This document shows, piece after piece, positions 16,597-25,530 of a DNA stretch of 64,000 bases. A program made the translations under genes and the position numbers. The notes beneath the pieces were generated by a model, which did not search any database, was not told the origin of the DNA, and saw only the letters and a list, made by a program, of their open reading frames with translations. The stretch lies in the NCBI GenBank assembly GCA_033854735.1, contig JAWWPY010000512.1, forward strand, positions 1 to 64,000, in the 5' to 3' direction. The DNA comes from JAWWPY01 sp033854735 (lineage in GTDB: Bacteria > Actinomycetota > Actinomycetes > Streptosporangiales > Streptosporangiaceae). Numbering within the stretch: the stretch's first letter is position 1; every line of letters begins with the position of its first letter.

Positions 16597-17430
16597 TCAG
16601 ACTCGTAGTGGCGGCCTGCTACGGGTAGCAAGGAAGGGCTTGTAGGAGGCGGAGTGCTCATGGCCACAGGTGCACCGGTCGATGCTGCCGCCGAGGAGCT
16701 GGCGCGGGGTGAGGCCAGTCAGGCGGAGGCATTCTCGGCTGAGGTGTGCCTGGTCGGCGTACCCCACGTCAACCGCCAGTCCCGCCATGCCGTCCGCACC
16801 ACGCCGACCCGAGGCGGTGGTGCCAGCCTGAGCCAGCGCGAGGAAGCCCTGGAACCGCAACGTCCGCTGGAGGACCTTGGGACTCACCCCCACTGCGAGC
16901 AGGCAGCGGCGGCGCAGTTGGCTCGCGGAAAGCGCCAGGTGGGTGGCCAGGGTGTCGATGTTGACCGGGTGCCAGGGCATCAGCGCCTTCACGGCTTCGC
17001 CCACCAGCGGATCCACGCGGACCACACTTCGAAACTCCTGCAGGAGGTGGGCCTGCAAGAACATGAGCGCCCGCTCGGGCGTCCCGGCCCGGGCCATCGC
17101 CTCCACGAGGCGGTCCCCCGAACTTCCCCACAGCTCCGCCAGGCCCAGGCGCTGGTCCACCAGGTCGTCGAGCACCGTCGGAAGGGGCGGCGCGGTCCCT
17201 GGTCGGAACCGCACACCCACGATGGTGGTGTGGGCCGGAATGACCTCCATCTCCGGACCGGTCAGCGGACCAACCAGCTGGGGATGGCCACGGATCGGGA
17301 AGTGGATCTCGACCCCGCCCGTGGGCAGGTGCCGTTGCACGTATGCCGCCTCACCGGTGCGCTGGATCCAGACTGTCCGCACCACCCCCGCCAATCCCGG
17401 CAACGGCGGACGCTCAACGTAAGACTCCAT
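16597..17430 (-). CDS. AraC family transcriptional regulator
   Basis: A 277-residue regulator. The N-terminal half (LPGLAGVVRTVWIQRTGEAAYVQRHLPTGGVEIHFPIRG) resembles the ligand-type domain (DUF6597 group) found with AraC helix-turn-helix domains. The C-terminal double HTH lies about residues 170-260 (NIDTLATHLALSASQLRRRCLLAVGVSPKVLQRTLRFQ, then AGLAVDVGYADQAHLSRECLRLTGLTPRQL). The ATG at 17430 follows GAGG at 9 bases and overlaps the exporter stop by 17 bp; an ATG 9 bases upstream is the alternative. It is the third gene of the operon beginning at 19476. Confidence 0.92.
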   Translation of the reverse strand: MESYVERPPLPGLAGVVRTVWIQRTGEAAYVQRHLPTGGVEIHFPIRGHPQLVGPLTGPEMEVIPAHTTIVGVRFRPGTAPPLPTVLDDLVDQRLGLAELWGSSGDRLVEAMARAGTPERALMFLQAHLLQEFRSVVRVDPLVGEAVKALMPWHPVNIDTLATHLALSASQLRRRCLLAVGVSPKVLQRTLRFQGFLALAQAGTTASGRRGADGMAGLAVDVGYADQAHLSRECLRLTGLTPRQLLGGSIDRCTCGHEHSASYKPFLATRSRPPLRV

Positions 17431-18817
17431 CACGTTCATCCTCGCACTGAAGCGCCCGAGCGGGGGGTGGCAGGTGGAATCCGGGCAATGGCGAAGGCAG
17501 CAGCCACACGAAGCCCAGCGCGCCGCCCACGGCCGCGATCCACAGGGTCGGCCGCTGCCCGATGAGCGTGCCGAGTGCCCCACCAGCCAGCGCGCCCAAC
17601 GGCCGGGTGCCGTAGTTGACGGCCTGGAACGCGCCGGAGACCCGGGACCTGATCTGGTCCGGTATCACGGCCGCGAAGATCGCGCCGATGCTGATATCGA
17701 GGATCATCACGCCGAATCCAGCGGCGAATTCCGCCGTGAACAGCATTCCGAGGATGAGCGGGCGGGGTCCGCCCGCCAGCGGGACGAGGATGAACGGCAG
17801 CGGGAAGACCACGCAGCCGATGACGTACGCCCACCCGACGCCGCACCACGCCGCGATCCGCCGGGTGACCAGCGTGCCCAGCACGCCGCCGATCGCGCCG
17901 GCGCCGAGCACCAGGCCAAGCAGCCCCGGACGCACGTGCAGTGACCGGGTGGCGTACAGGACGAACAGCGCGATGAACATGTAGTTGAAGAAGTTGATCA
18001 CCGCCACTGAAGCCAGCGAGGCGCGGACGATCGGCGAGTGCCGGATGAAACGGGCTCCGGCCACCAGCGCCCCGCGGCCGGTGGTGTCCGTAGGCGGCTC
18101 GGCCGGCCTGATCCGGCCCAGGAAGAACGCCGAGCCCAGAAAGGACAGCGCGTCGGCGGCCAGCGCGAACGGCGCGGACAGCGCCTGCACGAGCAGCCCG
18201 CCGATGCTCGGTCCGCCGACGAAGGACAGCGCCCGGCTCCCGTACACCAGCGAGTTGCCCTCGACATAGCGATCGGCGGGCACCAGGGAGACGAACAGCA
18301 CCGCGTCCGAGACGGTGAACAGCACGCTCAACGTCCCGGCCGCGAAAGCGACCGCATACAGCTGCACGAGGGTCAGTACCCCCAGCACATAGCAGACCGG
18401 GACGCTGGCCAGCAGCGCGGCGCGACCGAGATCAGCCGCGATCATGGTGGCCCGGCGGTGGCCGCGCCGATCCACCCACATGCCCGCGTGCAGGGCGAAC
18501 AGCAGGCTGGGCACCCAGACGAGCGCGCTCAGGTAGCCCATCTGGGCCGGCCCGGCATGCAATGCGAGCACGGCGACGAGCGGCAGCGCGATCGACGAGA
18601 TCTGGTCACCGAACATCGAGATTGTCTGAGCGCTCCAGTACCGCCGGAACGGCCGGTCCCGCAGCAGCAACGGCACGCGGGAAGTCAGCCGAGCAGCGGG
18701 AACCCGGCGCCACGCCACAGGCACCCGGAGCCGCGCCACAGGAAGCCGGAGCCGGCCAGCGCGCGCCGAGGCAGCCGGTGCGGCTGGCCGGGCGGGTGAT
18801 TCCTGCCGGGCGCTCAC
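17414..18817 (-). CDS. MFS transporter, enterobactin-exporter/macrolide-efflux type
   Basis: A 467-residue membrane protein with about 12 helices. The start SRVPLLLRDRPFRRYWSAQTISMFGDQISSIALPLVAVL and the loop MWVDRRGHRRATMIAADLGRA are typical of the MFS group used for siderophore or macrolide export. The first 45 residues are a repetitive Arg/Pro/Val tail (RLRLPVARLRVPVAWRRVP). The GTG start overlaps the upstream regulator's stop, and the AraC gene overlaps its end, so all three genes are coupled. Probably an efflux pump under ArsR-type control. Confidence 0.9.
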   Translation of the reverse strand: MSARQESPARPAAPAASARAGRLRLPVARLRVPVAWRRVPAARLTSRVPLLLRDRPFRRYWSAQTISMFGDQISSIALPLVAVLALHAGPAQMGYLSALVWVPSLLFALHAGMWVDRRGHRRATMIAADLGRAALLASVPVCYVLGVLTLVQLYAVAFAAGTLSVLFTVSDAVLFVSLVPADRYVEGNSLVYGSRALSFVGGPSIGGLLVQALSAPFALAADALSFLGSAFFLGRIRPAEPPTDTTGRGALVAGARFIRHSPIVRASLASVAVINFFNYMFIALFVLYATRSLHVRPGLLGLVLGAGAIGGVLGTLVTRRIAAWCGVGWAYVIGCVVFPLPFILVPLAGGPRPLILGMLFTAEFAAGFGVMILDISIGAIFAAVIPDQIRSRVSGAFQAVNYGTRPLGALAGGALGTLIGQRPTLWIAAVGGALGFVWLLPSPLPGFHLPPPARALQCEDERDGVLR

Positions 18818-19476
18818 TGGCCCGGCTCCGGCACCGACTGGCCGGGCTCCGGCTGGCCGGGCTCCGGCGCTGGCTGGCCGGGCTTCGGCTGGCCGGGCAG
18901 ACCGGTCATCGGGAAGGCGAGATGCAGGTAACTGACGCGTCGCGACCCCGCCGGCCGGAGGTCCGGATTTGTCAGCCGGTCGAGATACTGGTCGACGAGT
19001 TCCTGTGTCTTCTCACCGAGCCCGGCCAGTTCCTCGGCCGTGACGTAGAGGAACGTGTCGCCGAACTGGGACGCCCGCTGCCACTCCTCGGGTTCGCGCT
19101 GCCTCGCCTCCAGCCAGCGCATCATCTGCTCGAAGTAGAACTCGGCCACCACGGAATTCAGCAGGCCGGCCGCGGCCGCGACTTCCGGCTCCTGCGTGAC
19201 GTCGGACCAGTTGGTGAACATCGCCGTGGCCCGCCACGGTCGTTCCCGGCCTTTCCCGCCGCCCGCCTCCTCGGCCAAGCCGTACTTCGCGAGCTGACGC
19301 AGATGGAAGGAGGCGCTCCCGGAGCTCTCGCCCAGAAGTTCGGCCGCCCTGGTGGCGGTGAGCGGCCCCTCGATACGCAGCAACCCGAGCAGCGACATCC
19401 GGATCGGATGCGCCAGCGCCCGCAGCGCCCGTGGATCCGTGAGCTTCCTGACCGACCTAGGCGTACTCTCGCTCAT
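18814..19476 (-). CDS. ArsR-like winged-helix repressor with a Pro-Gly-Gln tail
   Basis: A 220-residue regulator. The winged helix is at residues 10-75 (LTDPRALRALAHPIRMSLLGLLRIEGPLTATRAAELLGESSGSASFHLRQLAKYGLAEE). A helical domain follows (SVVAEFYFEQMMRWLEARQREPEEWQRASQ and ELVDQYLDRL). No metal-binding Cys pair is seen, so it probably senses a small molecule. The last about 27 residues are PGQ/PEPGQ repeats encoded by a short tandem repeat and are unlikely to belong to the fold. It heads the exporter-AraC operon, and two dyads lie right before it. Confidence 0.92.
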   Translation of the reverse strand: MSESTPRSVRKLTDPRALRALAHPIRMSLLGLLRIEGPLTATRAAELLGESSGSASFHLRQLAKYGLAEEAGGGKGRERPWRATAMFTNWSDVTQEPEVAAAAGLLNSVVAEFYFEQMMRWLEARQREPEEWQRASQFGDTFLYVTAEELAGLGEKTQELVDQYLDRLTNPDLRPAGSRRVSYLHLAFPMTGLPGQPKPGQPAPEPGQPEPGQSVPEPGQ

Positions 19477-19480
19477 ACAT

Positions 19481-19515
19481 GCAAAGTTACCTTTGCAGAG
19501 CTAGCTTTGCAAAGC
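19481..19515. promoter_or_regulatory. Candidate operator of the ArsR-like repressor
   Basis: Two adjacent dyads: GCAAAG, 4 bases, CTTTGC (19481-19496), and the perfect palindrome GCTTTGCAAAGC (19504-19515). They share the half-site GCAAAG and lie 5-39 bases upstream of the repressor start, the expected place for autoregulation. Confidence 0.75.
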
Positions 19516-19535
19516 CTTCTTGGGAATCTCTTCGC

Positions 19536-19588
19536 CATGATCGCGGTGACTTTTCAGCGGCTGCGACTGAAAAGTCACCGCGATCATG
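19536..19588. repeat. 53-bp hairpin element, CATGATCGCGG-ended
   Basis: Perfect 22-bp arms (19536-19557 and 19567-19588) with a 9-base loop; the left arm starts CATGATCGCGGTGAC. It lies between the divergent ArsR-operon promoter and the GAF gene. The ends match the two hairpins at 46923 and 47030, so this appears to be a small dispersed palindromic element and not a local terminator. Confidence 0.85.
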
Positions 19589-19728
19589 CAACGCAGGACG
19601 GCCAGGCTAGGCCGGGAAGGGACCCGAGTCCGATGCGGTACTGGTCACGGCGCTGAGAACGCGCAGCATCACCACGAACCTGGGCGTAGTTCGCGAATGC
19701 CGCCGCGAGTTCATCTACTCTGCCCGGC

Positions 19729-20484
19729 ATGCGGATTCCACCCAGTACGCGGGTCTACCTGACCACGGCCATCAGCCTGGCCGGGGTGGCCCTGGCCACA
19801 TGGTTCGGCATGCAGGCCGGCGCCGCTGTCCTTGACCGGCAATGGTGGACGCTGGGAGCCGTGGCCGCGAGCGTGATCGCCGCCGGAGTGCCTGCCTACG
19901 AGCAGATCCGCAAGGAGCAAATGCGAGCCAAGGCGGAACAGGTGGCGGTCGATGCGGCGGTCACGATGCGCGTGACCATGAATGACGCTCTTGACCCGAT
20001 CGTGCGCCAGCTTGGCCGGGTGGCCACGGCCGCGAGCAAGCGTGAACTGGAGGCGCTGCAGGAGGCCACGATCCCCATGGTGGTGGACTCGGCGGCCCAT
20101 ATCGTGGGCTCCGGACGGGTGCGGGCATGCCTGTTCCGGTTCGCGCCCGGAACGCCGGGGATGCTGGTTCCCACTCAGTACAGCGGCCGGGTGGACGATC
20201 CGCTGGAACCGATCGGCGAGGGGACCCCGCCAGGAGACCTGGTTTTCAGCATGATCCGGCGCAACCAGCATCTCTTCTGCCCCGACCTTGATGCCGACCC
20301 GCCGCCCGGGTGGCACGTCACGGCGCCACAAACATACAAGTCGTTCGCTGCTGTTCCGGTTGCGGCCGGGCGCAGCGCGTTCGGCATGCTGATGGTGGAC
20401 GCGTTAGAGAAAGACGGGATCAGGCGGGCCGACGTGCCGCTGGTTCGGCTACTCGCCGGGCTGCTCGCTGACGCCCTGGCATAG
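19729..20484 (+). CDS. Membrane-anchored GAF-domain protein
   Basis: A 251-residue protein with two predicted membrane helices (about 9-29 and 40-56), a charged helical linker (YEQIRKEQMRAKAEQVAVDAAVTMRVTMNDALDPIVRQL) likely to form a coiled coil, and a GAF domain over about residues 100-250 (RVRACLFRFAPGTPGMLVP, YKSFAAVPVAAGRSAFGMLMVDA, LVRLLAGLLADAL). GAF domains bind small ligands or mediate dimerisation. No kinase, cyclase or phosphatase output domain is fused, so it must act through a partner. The small gene 100 bp downstream is the only same-strand neighbour in reach. Confidence 0.82.
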   Translation: MRIPPSTRVYLTTAISLAGVALATWFGMQAGAAVLDRQWWTLGAVAASVIAAGVPAYEQIRKEQMRAKAEQVAVDAAVTMRVTMNDALDPIVRQLGRVATAASKRELEALQEATIPMVVDSAAHIVGSGRVRACLFRFAPGTPGMLVPTQYSGRVDDPLEPIGEGTPPGDLVFSMIRRNQHLFCPDLDADPPPGWHVTAPQTYKSFAAVPVAAGRSAFGMLMVDALEKDGIRRADVPLVRLLAGLLADALA

Positions 20485-20584
20485 GCTCGGAATGGCGAGC
20501 GCTTCGATAACACGAGAATGACCATCGGCCGTTGACCACTGCCGGGTACCAGCTGACACTGAGGTCGTGAGGAAGGGAACGAGC

Positions 20585-20746
20585 GTGGCGGTCCACATCA
20601 CCATCGAGGACCACGATGACCGTCCCGAGCGGATGGTGCGTGATCCGGATGGCTACTTCGCCGACGCCCGCCAGCGGGCCGAGCAGGAACTCGTTCACCA
20701 AGCCCGCTGGCTGTACCCGTCGCTGCGTCACCGCAGGCACCGGTAG
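20585..20746 (+). CDS. Small charged protein downstream of the GAF gene
   Basis: A 53-residue ORF (VAVHITIEDHDDRPERMVRD, then PDGYFADARQRAEQELVHQARW, ending in a basic His/Arg cluster). AGGAAGGGA lies 7 bases before the GTG start, good support for translation. The N-terminus is acidic and beta-like, the middle an amphipathic helix and the tail basic. I recognise no family. It may form a transcript with the GAF protein and could be its partner; that is inference from position only. Confidence 0.55.
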   Translation: MAVHITIEDHDDRPERMVRDPDGYFADARQRAEQELVHQARWLYPSLRHRRHR

Positions 20747-21064
20747 CGGCGGGCGGTCCGGACGAACTTCGTGACCGCCAGGCCGTCTGATCTTCGACCC
20801 ATCGGCTGACGGCCAGGCGGCGAACACGATGGTCGGGTGGGCTTCGAGCGCAGCGAGGCGGCGCTGTCTCATCCGGTTTCGCTGACCAGCGGTAGCCGCG
20901 GTTCATCCGCACGGAAACAGCGCCGTACTCCGCAGGGGCGGACCGTGTACGCCCCGCGGAGTACTGAGGACCGGGCGTTGCGCCTCCTGCGGGCGGATGT
21001 GCGCGGTGGCGTTGTGGCGGAGTCTGGGTGCTGACCCCGACCACACCCGAACCCGGAGGCACCG
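20747..21064. other. Intergenic region with a hairpin at 20925-20964
   Basis: No gene is supported here. The only clear structure is a stem-loop: GTACTCCGCAGGGGCG (20925-20940) pairs with CGCCCCGCGGAGTAC (20950-20964), with one bulged A and a 9-base loop. It may terminate the GAF transcript. The final 25 bases hold a GGAGG-type ribosome site for the DUF998 gene. Confidence 0.6.
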
Positions 21065-21718
21065 ATGTCTGCCACCACTTTCACACACCAGATCGATGGC
21101 GTATCACGCGATACCGCCAGGTGGTGGCCGCTGGCCGGGATCGCCGGCCCGATCCTGTGGTATTCCGTGATGGCCGTTCTCAGCGCGACGACTCCTGGCT
21201 ACAACTGGATCGCGACTTACGCCAGCGACCTGAGCATCGGGTCCACGGGCTGGATCATGCAGGCCGCGTTTGTCGCCTGTGGCGTTCTGGAAGTCGTCTT
21301 CGCCTTCGGCCTGCTGCGGGCTGGCGCCGCGAGAGCCGGCGCGGTCCTGACCGGCACGGCTGGTCTCGGTTTCGTCGGCGCCGGCCTGTTCGTCACCGAC
21401 CCGCATGGCACGCTGGTGACCAGCCACGGGGCACTCCATGTCGTTAGCGCGCTGGTCATCTTCGTCTCGGTTTCGGTGGCCGCGTTCTTGCTGCGCCACC
21501 GCGCGGGGCTGGGCCGCTGGTATACCGCGCTGGCCTACCTGGCGGCGTTCGCCACGCTGCCACTTTTCGCCAGCACATGGATGGCCGGGCCGGTGCTCGG
21601 GATCGTGCAGCGGCTCATGCTGGCCATCGACCTGGGCTGGCTGTGCTGGCTCGCGGTCGGGGCCCGCCGCATCGCCGTCACCGGCCCCGCAGCCCGGCGC
21701 CCCGCCAGCCATGCCTAG
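21065..21718 (+). CDS. DUF998 family integral membrane protein
   Basis: A 217-residue protein with about six membrane helices and the DUF998 pattern: an early PLAGIAGPILWYSVMAVLSATTPGYNWIATYASDLSIGSTGW, then TAGLGFVGAGLFVTDPHG, SHGALHVVSALVIFVSVSVAAFLLRHR and a final helix pair. Function is unknown for the family. The ATG follows CCGGAGGCACCG. It stands alone and is followed after 28 bp by a 40-bp palindrome that should terminate it. Confidence 0.85.
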   Translation: MSATTFTHQIDGVSRDTARWWPLAGIAGPILWYSVMAVLSATTPGYNWIATYASDLSIGSTGWIMQAAFVACGVLEVVFAFGLLRAGAARAGAVLTGTAGLGFVGAGLFVTDPHGTLVTSHGALHVVSALVIFVSVSVAAFLLRHRAGLGRWYTALAYLAAFATLPLFASTWMAGPVLGIVQRLMLAIDLGWLCWLAVGARRIAVTGPAARRPASHA

Positions 21719-21746
21719 CGGAGCATCCGGTACCGATCTTCCGGGC

Positions 21747-21786
21747 GCAGAACAACGACGACGGGATCCCGTCGTCGTTGTTCTGC
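21747..21786 (+). terminator. 40-bp perfect palindrome after the DUF998 gene
   Basis: Perfect self-complementary sequence with half GCAGAACAACGACGACGGGA (20 bases) and no loop. It sits 28 bp after the DUF998 stop. A stem this long without a T tract is a common terminator form in actinomycetes, but a protein-binding dyad cannot be excluded. Confidence 0.65.
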
Positions 21787-21904
21787 TCTGCAGTTGCGTA
21801 ATGCGAGGCCCCGGCGGCCCACTTGCTGTCGCCACGATGCCTCCGCAACACCGGCAGGGCGACGCTTGACCGTCGCGTACGACGGCGGCTTAACACCGTG
21901 GCGG

Positions 21905-22321
21905 TTAGTTCTCCACTAGCCGGAACACCTGGGCCACCACGAGGGTGTCGTCGTCGACGGTGAATCCCGGGTCGCCGAGGGCTTCCCGCACGTCCGCCGA
22001 GTGCCAGAAATGCTCGTGCCCGGCCCGCCATTCCGCGACTGAGGCGTATCCCTCACCCTCGCCCAGTGCGTGAGCCAGGTCCACATCGCCCAGGCGCATC
22101 ACCCGCACCACGGTCGTCTCGATCACCGCGACCGGGTTATTACCCGAGTCGACCACGACCTGGCGCAGTCCAGGGTGAGGCAGCGGCTCGCCCTCATGCT
22201 CGTAATCCGCAACCAGCCCGCTCGTTGTGGTCTTTGTGCCCGCCACGATCGCGGCGACGAGCTGGTCACGCAGCGGTCCCGGGAACGCGAATTCCGCGAC
22301 CGGCAGGCCCTCTGATGGCAT
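21905..22321 (-). CDS. ASCH domain protein
   Basis: A 138-residue protein of the ASCH (ASC-1 homology) superfamily, which has a PUA-like RNA-binding barrel. It shows the family's AIVAGTKTTTSGLVADYEHEGEPLPHPG (the GxKxxT segment), VIETTVVRVMRLGDVDLAHALGEGEGY, AEWRAGHEHFW and a C-terminal VAQVFRLV strand. Some relatives are amidohydrolases or RNA-binding factors; the role here is unknown. It is transcribed alone. Confidence 0.88.
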   Translation of the reverse strand: MPSEGLPVAEFAFPGPLRDQLVAAIVAGTKTTTSGLVADYEHEGEPLPHPGLRQVVVDSGNNPVAVIETTVVRVMRLGDVDLAHALGEGEGYASVAEWRAGHEHFWHSADVREALGDPGFTVDDDTLVVAQVFRLVEN

Positions 22322-22535
22322 AGTGCCAAGCCTAGTGACCGCCAGTTGGCCCGGGCGGGTCAGGCCGCCTGGGCGGTGCTGGCGTTCGCTGCGGAGACTG
22401 GCTCGTTCGTGGCGCTGGGCGGCCAGGATGCCGGGGTGGCGGCGTTGGCGCTGAGCCAGCGCAGGTAGGCCCGCATGGCGTGCCGGTGCGGTGTGGACTA
22501 GCGGCTGAGGATCGCTGGGTGCGGGGTGGGGGATA

Positions 22536-23500
22536 CTACGCGTCGTGGCGGAGTATCACGATCGCTGTCACAGCGATGAGGGCGGCGGCGAGGAGGACGA
22601 AGATGCCGGTCTCGATGCCCTGGAATGCCCAGTAGTGGTTGGCGGGCTGGTAGGTGAGGTACCCGCGGTACCCGTGGGCGCCCACGCAGGAAATCATGCC
22701 GCGCGCTCCCATGCTGAGGTCGGTGCGGCAGGCGGACGGGATGATGGGCACGCCGAGGACGGTCATCGGGGCGGAGGTGTAGCTGTGACCGCCCGGGCCG
22801 ATGACGCCTTGGGAGAGCTGCCAGTAGGACCCTGAAGGCGTGACGGGGTGGGTGACGTTGAAGGTCGTGGTGATCGCGGTCAGGTAGTGCGGGCGCAGGT
22901 AGTTCGCGATCACGAGCCGCAGGGCGGTGAAGATGCCGAGGGTGATGGCCAGCGCGGGCAGGGTGCGGCGCACGAGGGTGCCGGCCGCGATGCCGAGGGC
23001 GACCGCGAACAGTGCGTAGCCGACGGGGACGATGCCCTGGGTGTCGAACTTGCCGATGTCGAAGTTCTGGTGGTGGAGGGCGTTCTGCGGGCTGGACCAC
23101 CAGGTGATGAGGGCCGAGACGGCGCCGCCCCAGGTGGCCGCGGCGAGGAGTATCCAGCCGGTCTTGACGGTCAGCCAGTGCCTGCGGGTGACGCTCTGCA
23201 GCCAGGCGAACTGGCTGGTGCCTGTCTCGAGTTCGCGGGCCACCAGCGGCCCGCCCCAGAACGCTCCCAGCAGGCACGGCACGGCCAGGGTCAGCGTGAC
23301 CAGGGTGAACAGCACGGGGGTGCCCAGGGACAGCGTGCTCGCGAGGCTGCCGCAGGTGCTGCTCGCGGCGCACGAGGCTAGGGCGGAGTGATACTGCGAC
23401 GCCATCTGCAAGCCGGTGAGCAGCAGCAGGACAGCGAACGCGGCGAGCGCGGCAGCGGCGGCGTACGCCTGGTTGCGGTGCTGGCGCCAGACGAGCCAGG

Positions 23501-23504
<4 letters not shown>
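22536..23504 (-). CDS. ABC transporter permease, efflux type
   Basis: A 322-residue membrane protein starting MTWLVWRQHRNQ, with about six helices (VLLLLTGLQMA, VLFTLVTLTLAVPCLLGAFWGGPLVARELETGTSQFAWLQSVTRRHWL, and others). The segment GPLVARELETGTSQF is the coupling-helix region of ABC-2-like permeases linked to GntR/YtrA regulators in actinomycetes. Its start overlaps the ATPase stop by 4 bp. Substrate unknown; related systems respond to cell-envelope antibiotics. Confidence 0.88.
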
Positions 23505-24393
<889 letters not shown>

Positions 24394-24397
<4 letters not shown>

Positions 24398-24792
24398 GCG
24401 ATCTCCTCCTCGGCCACTGCCCGCAGCGTGACGCGCAGCAGCGATTCGATCGACTCGTCGTCGAGCCCCGCCTCGCGGGCGCCGCGCACCCACTGGGCCA
24501 GGCTGCGGGCCAGCCGCGAATGGGTGGCGGGGGGCGGGCCGGGCGGGCGGCGCAGCACGAACGTGCCGTGCCCGGCCCGGGGCTCGACCAGGCCGTCGCG
24601 TTCCAGGTCGCGGTAGGCCTTGAGCACGGTGTTGGGGTTGATAGCCGTCGCCGCGACGACTTCCCGCACCGTGGGGAGCTTGTCGCCCACATCCAGCACG
24701 CCCATCCGGAGCGCCTGCCGTACCTGCTGGACGATCTGCAGGTACGGCGGCACAACCGAGCGGCCATCAACCCGGAAGCTGATCACGTTCAT
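24394..24792 (-). CDS. GntR family repressor, YtrA subfamily
   Basis: A 132-residue regulator. The winged HTH is at residues 10-80 (VPPYLQIVQQVRQALRMGVLDVGDKLPTVREVVAATAINPNTVLKAYRDLERDGLVEPRAGHGTFV). It ends with a short about 50-residue C-terminal dimerisation segment, as in YtrA proteins that control ABC exporters. It is first in the three-gene operon, and all three genes overlap by 4 bp. The AT-rich stretch 24795-24830 just upstream (CAAAGTACTAGGATGATAAG) is the probable promoter and operator. Confidence 0.92.
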
Positions 24793-24998
24793 TCTCCCTC
24801 AAAGTACTAGGATGATAAGACTTTAAATCCTGCCGGGATGGCTGTCAATCGGGTTCGTGCGCTGCCGGTGGACGCTTGCCGGTTCGATCACGCGGCTTCC
24901 AGCAGCCTGCTCCGGCCTGTGCGCGGACCCGCTTTCCGACAGTCGCGGTGCCGCCGTGGCTGGCTAATCAGGAGGTGGACAACGGCACCGGAACGGTC

Positions 24999-25235
24999 TT
25001 ACACGCTGAGGCTTTGGTTTCCGATGACGGAAAGGAGTTGCAGCTTCTCGTAGTCCTGCGTGCCGGGCGTTGCCGTGTAGACCAGCAGCGATTGCGACTG
25101 GTCGGGGTCGAGGAGCATCTGGCAATGCAGCTTCATGGAGCCGAGTTCGGGGTGGAGCATCCGCTTTTCGTCGGTGTACCTGATGCCGATCTCGTGGTCG
25201 GCCCACAGCGCGGTGAACTCTCCCGAGTGCGTTCC
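24999..25235 (-). pseudogene. C-terminal remnant of an MmyB-like XRE regulator
   Basis: The frame reads FTALWADHEIGIRYTDEKRMLHPELGSMKLHCQMLLDPDQSQSLLVYTATPGT, then YEKLQLL. This is the end of the MmyB ligand-binding domain, in which LWxxHE, HPxxG and LVVYTAxPGS are conserved. The N-terminal helix-turn-helix and most of the ligand domain are missing; the sequence upstream is unrelated. It faces a truncated SDR gene, so this is a small graveyard of former genes. Confidence 0.7.
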
Positions 25236-25316
25236 ACTCGCCGGGGCGCACTCAGCGGCCGTGGGCGACGCACCCGTCAGCCAGTGGAGAAGCGCCGCTA
25301 CGGACAACGAGCAGGT

Positions 25317-25460
25317 CCGGCGATGCTCTCCAGTCAGGCCGCTCTGGGCCGAGTCGGAGAGCCAGGCGACATCGGCGGCGCGATCGCCGCTCTTCTCTCT
25401 GAGGGCAACCAATGGATGACCGCCCAGCGCCTCGAAGTCTCCGGCGGCATGCTCCGGTAA
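25317..25460 (+). pseudogene. C-terminal remnant of an SDR oxidoreductase
   Basis: The fragment AMLSSQAALGRVGEPGDIGGAIAALLSEGNQWMTAQRLEVSGGM is the last 45 residues of a classical short-chain dehydrogenase: the P(D/E)DI helix and the final VSGG turn. The cofactor and catalytic parts are absent. It converges with the MmyB remnant at 24999. Confidence 0.75.
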
Positions 25461-25530
25461 CCGGGAAGCCCGAGCGTGCTCAGCTGGCCATGTGGTAGCG
25501 GGTCGCGGGAGCCTGGCCGTCGGCGGCTGG

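Noticed and set aside
22322..22535. A possible short gene between the ASCH and ABC permease genes, with a Trp/Ala-rich frame.
   Set aside because: No ribosome site, start or family match; the fragment could be random open frame.
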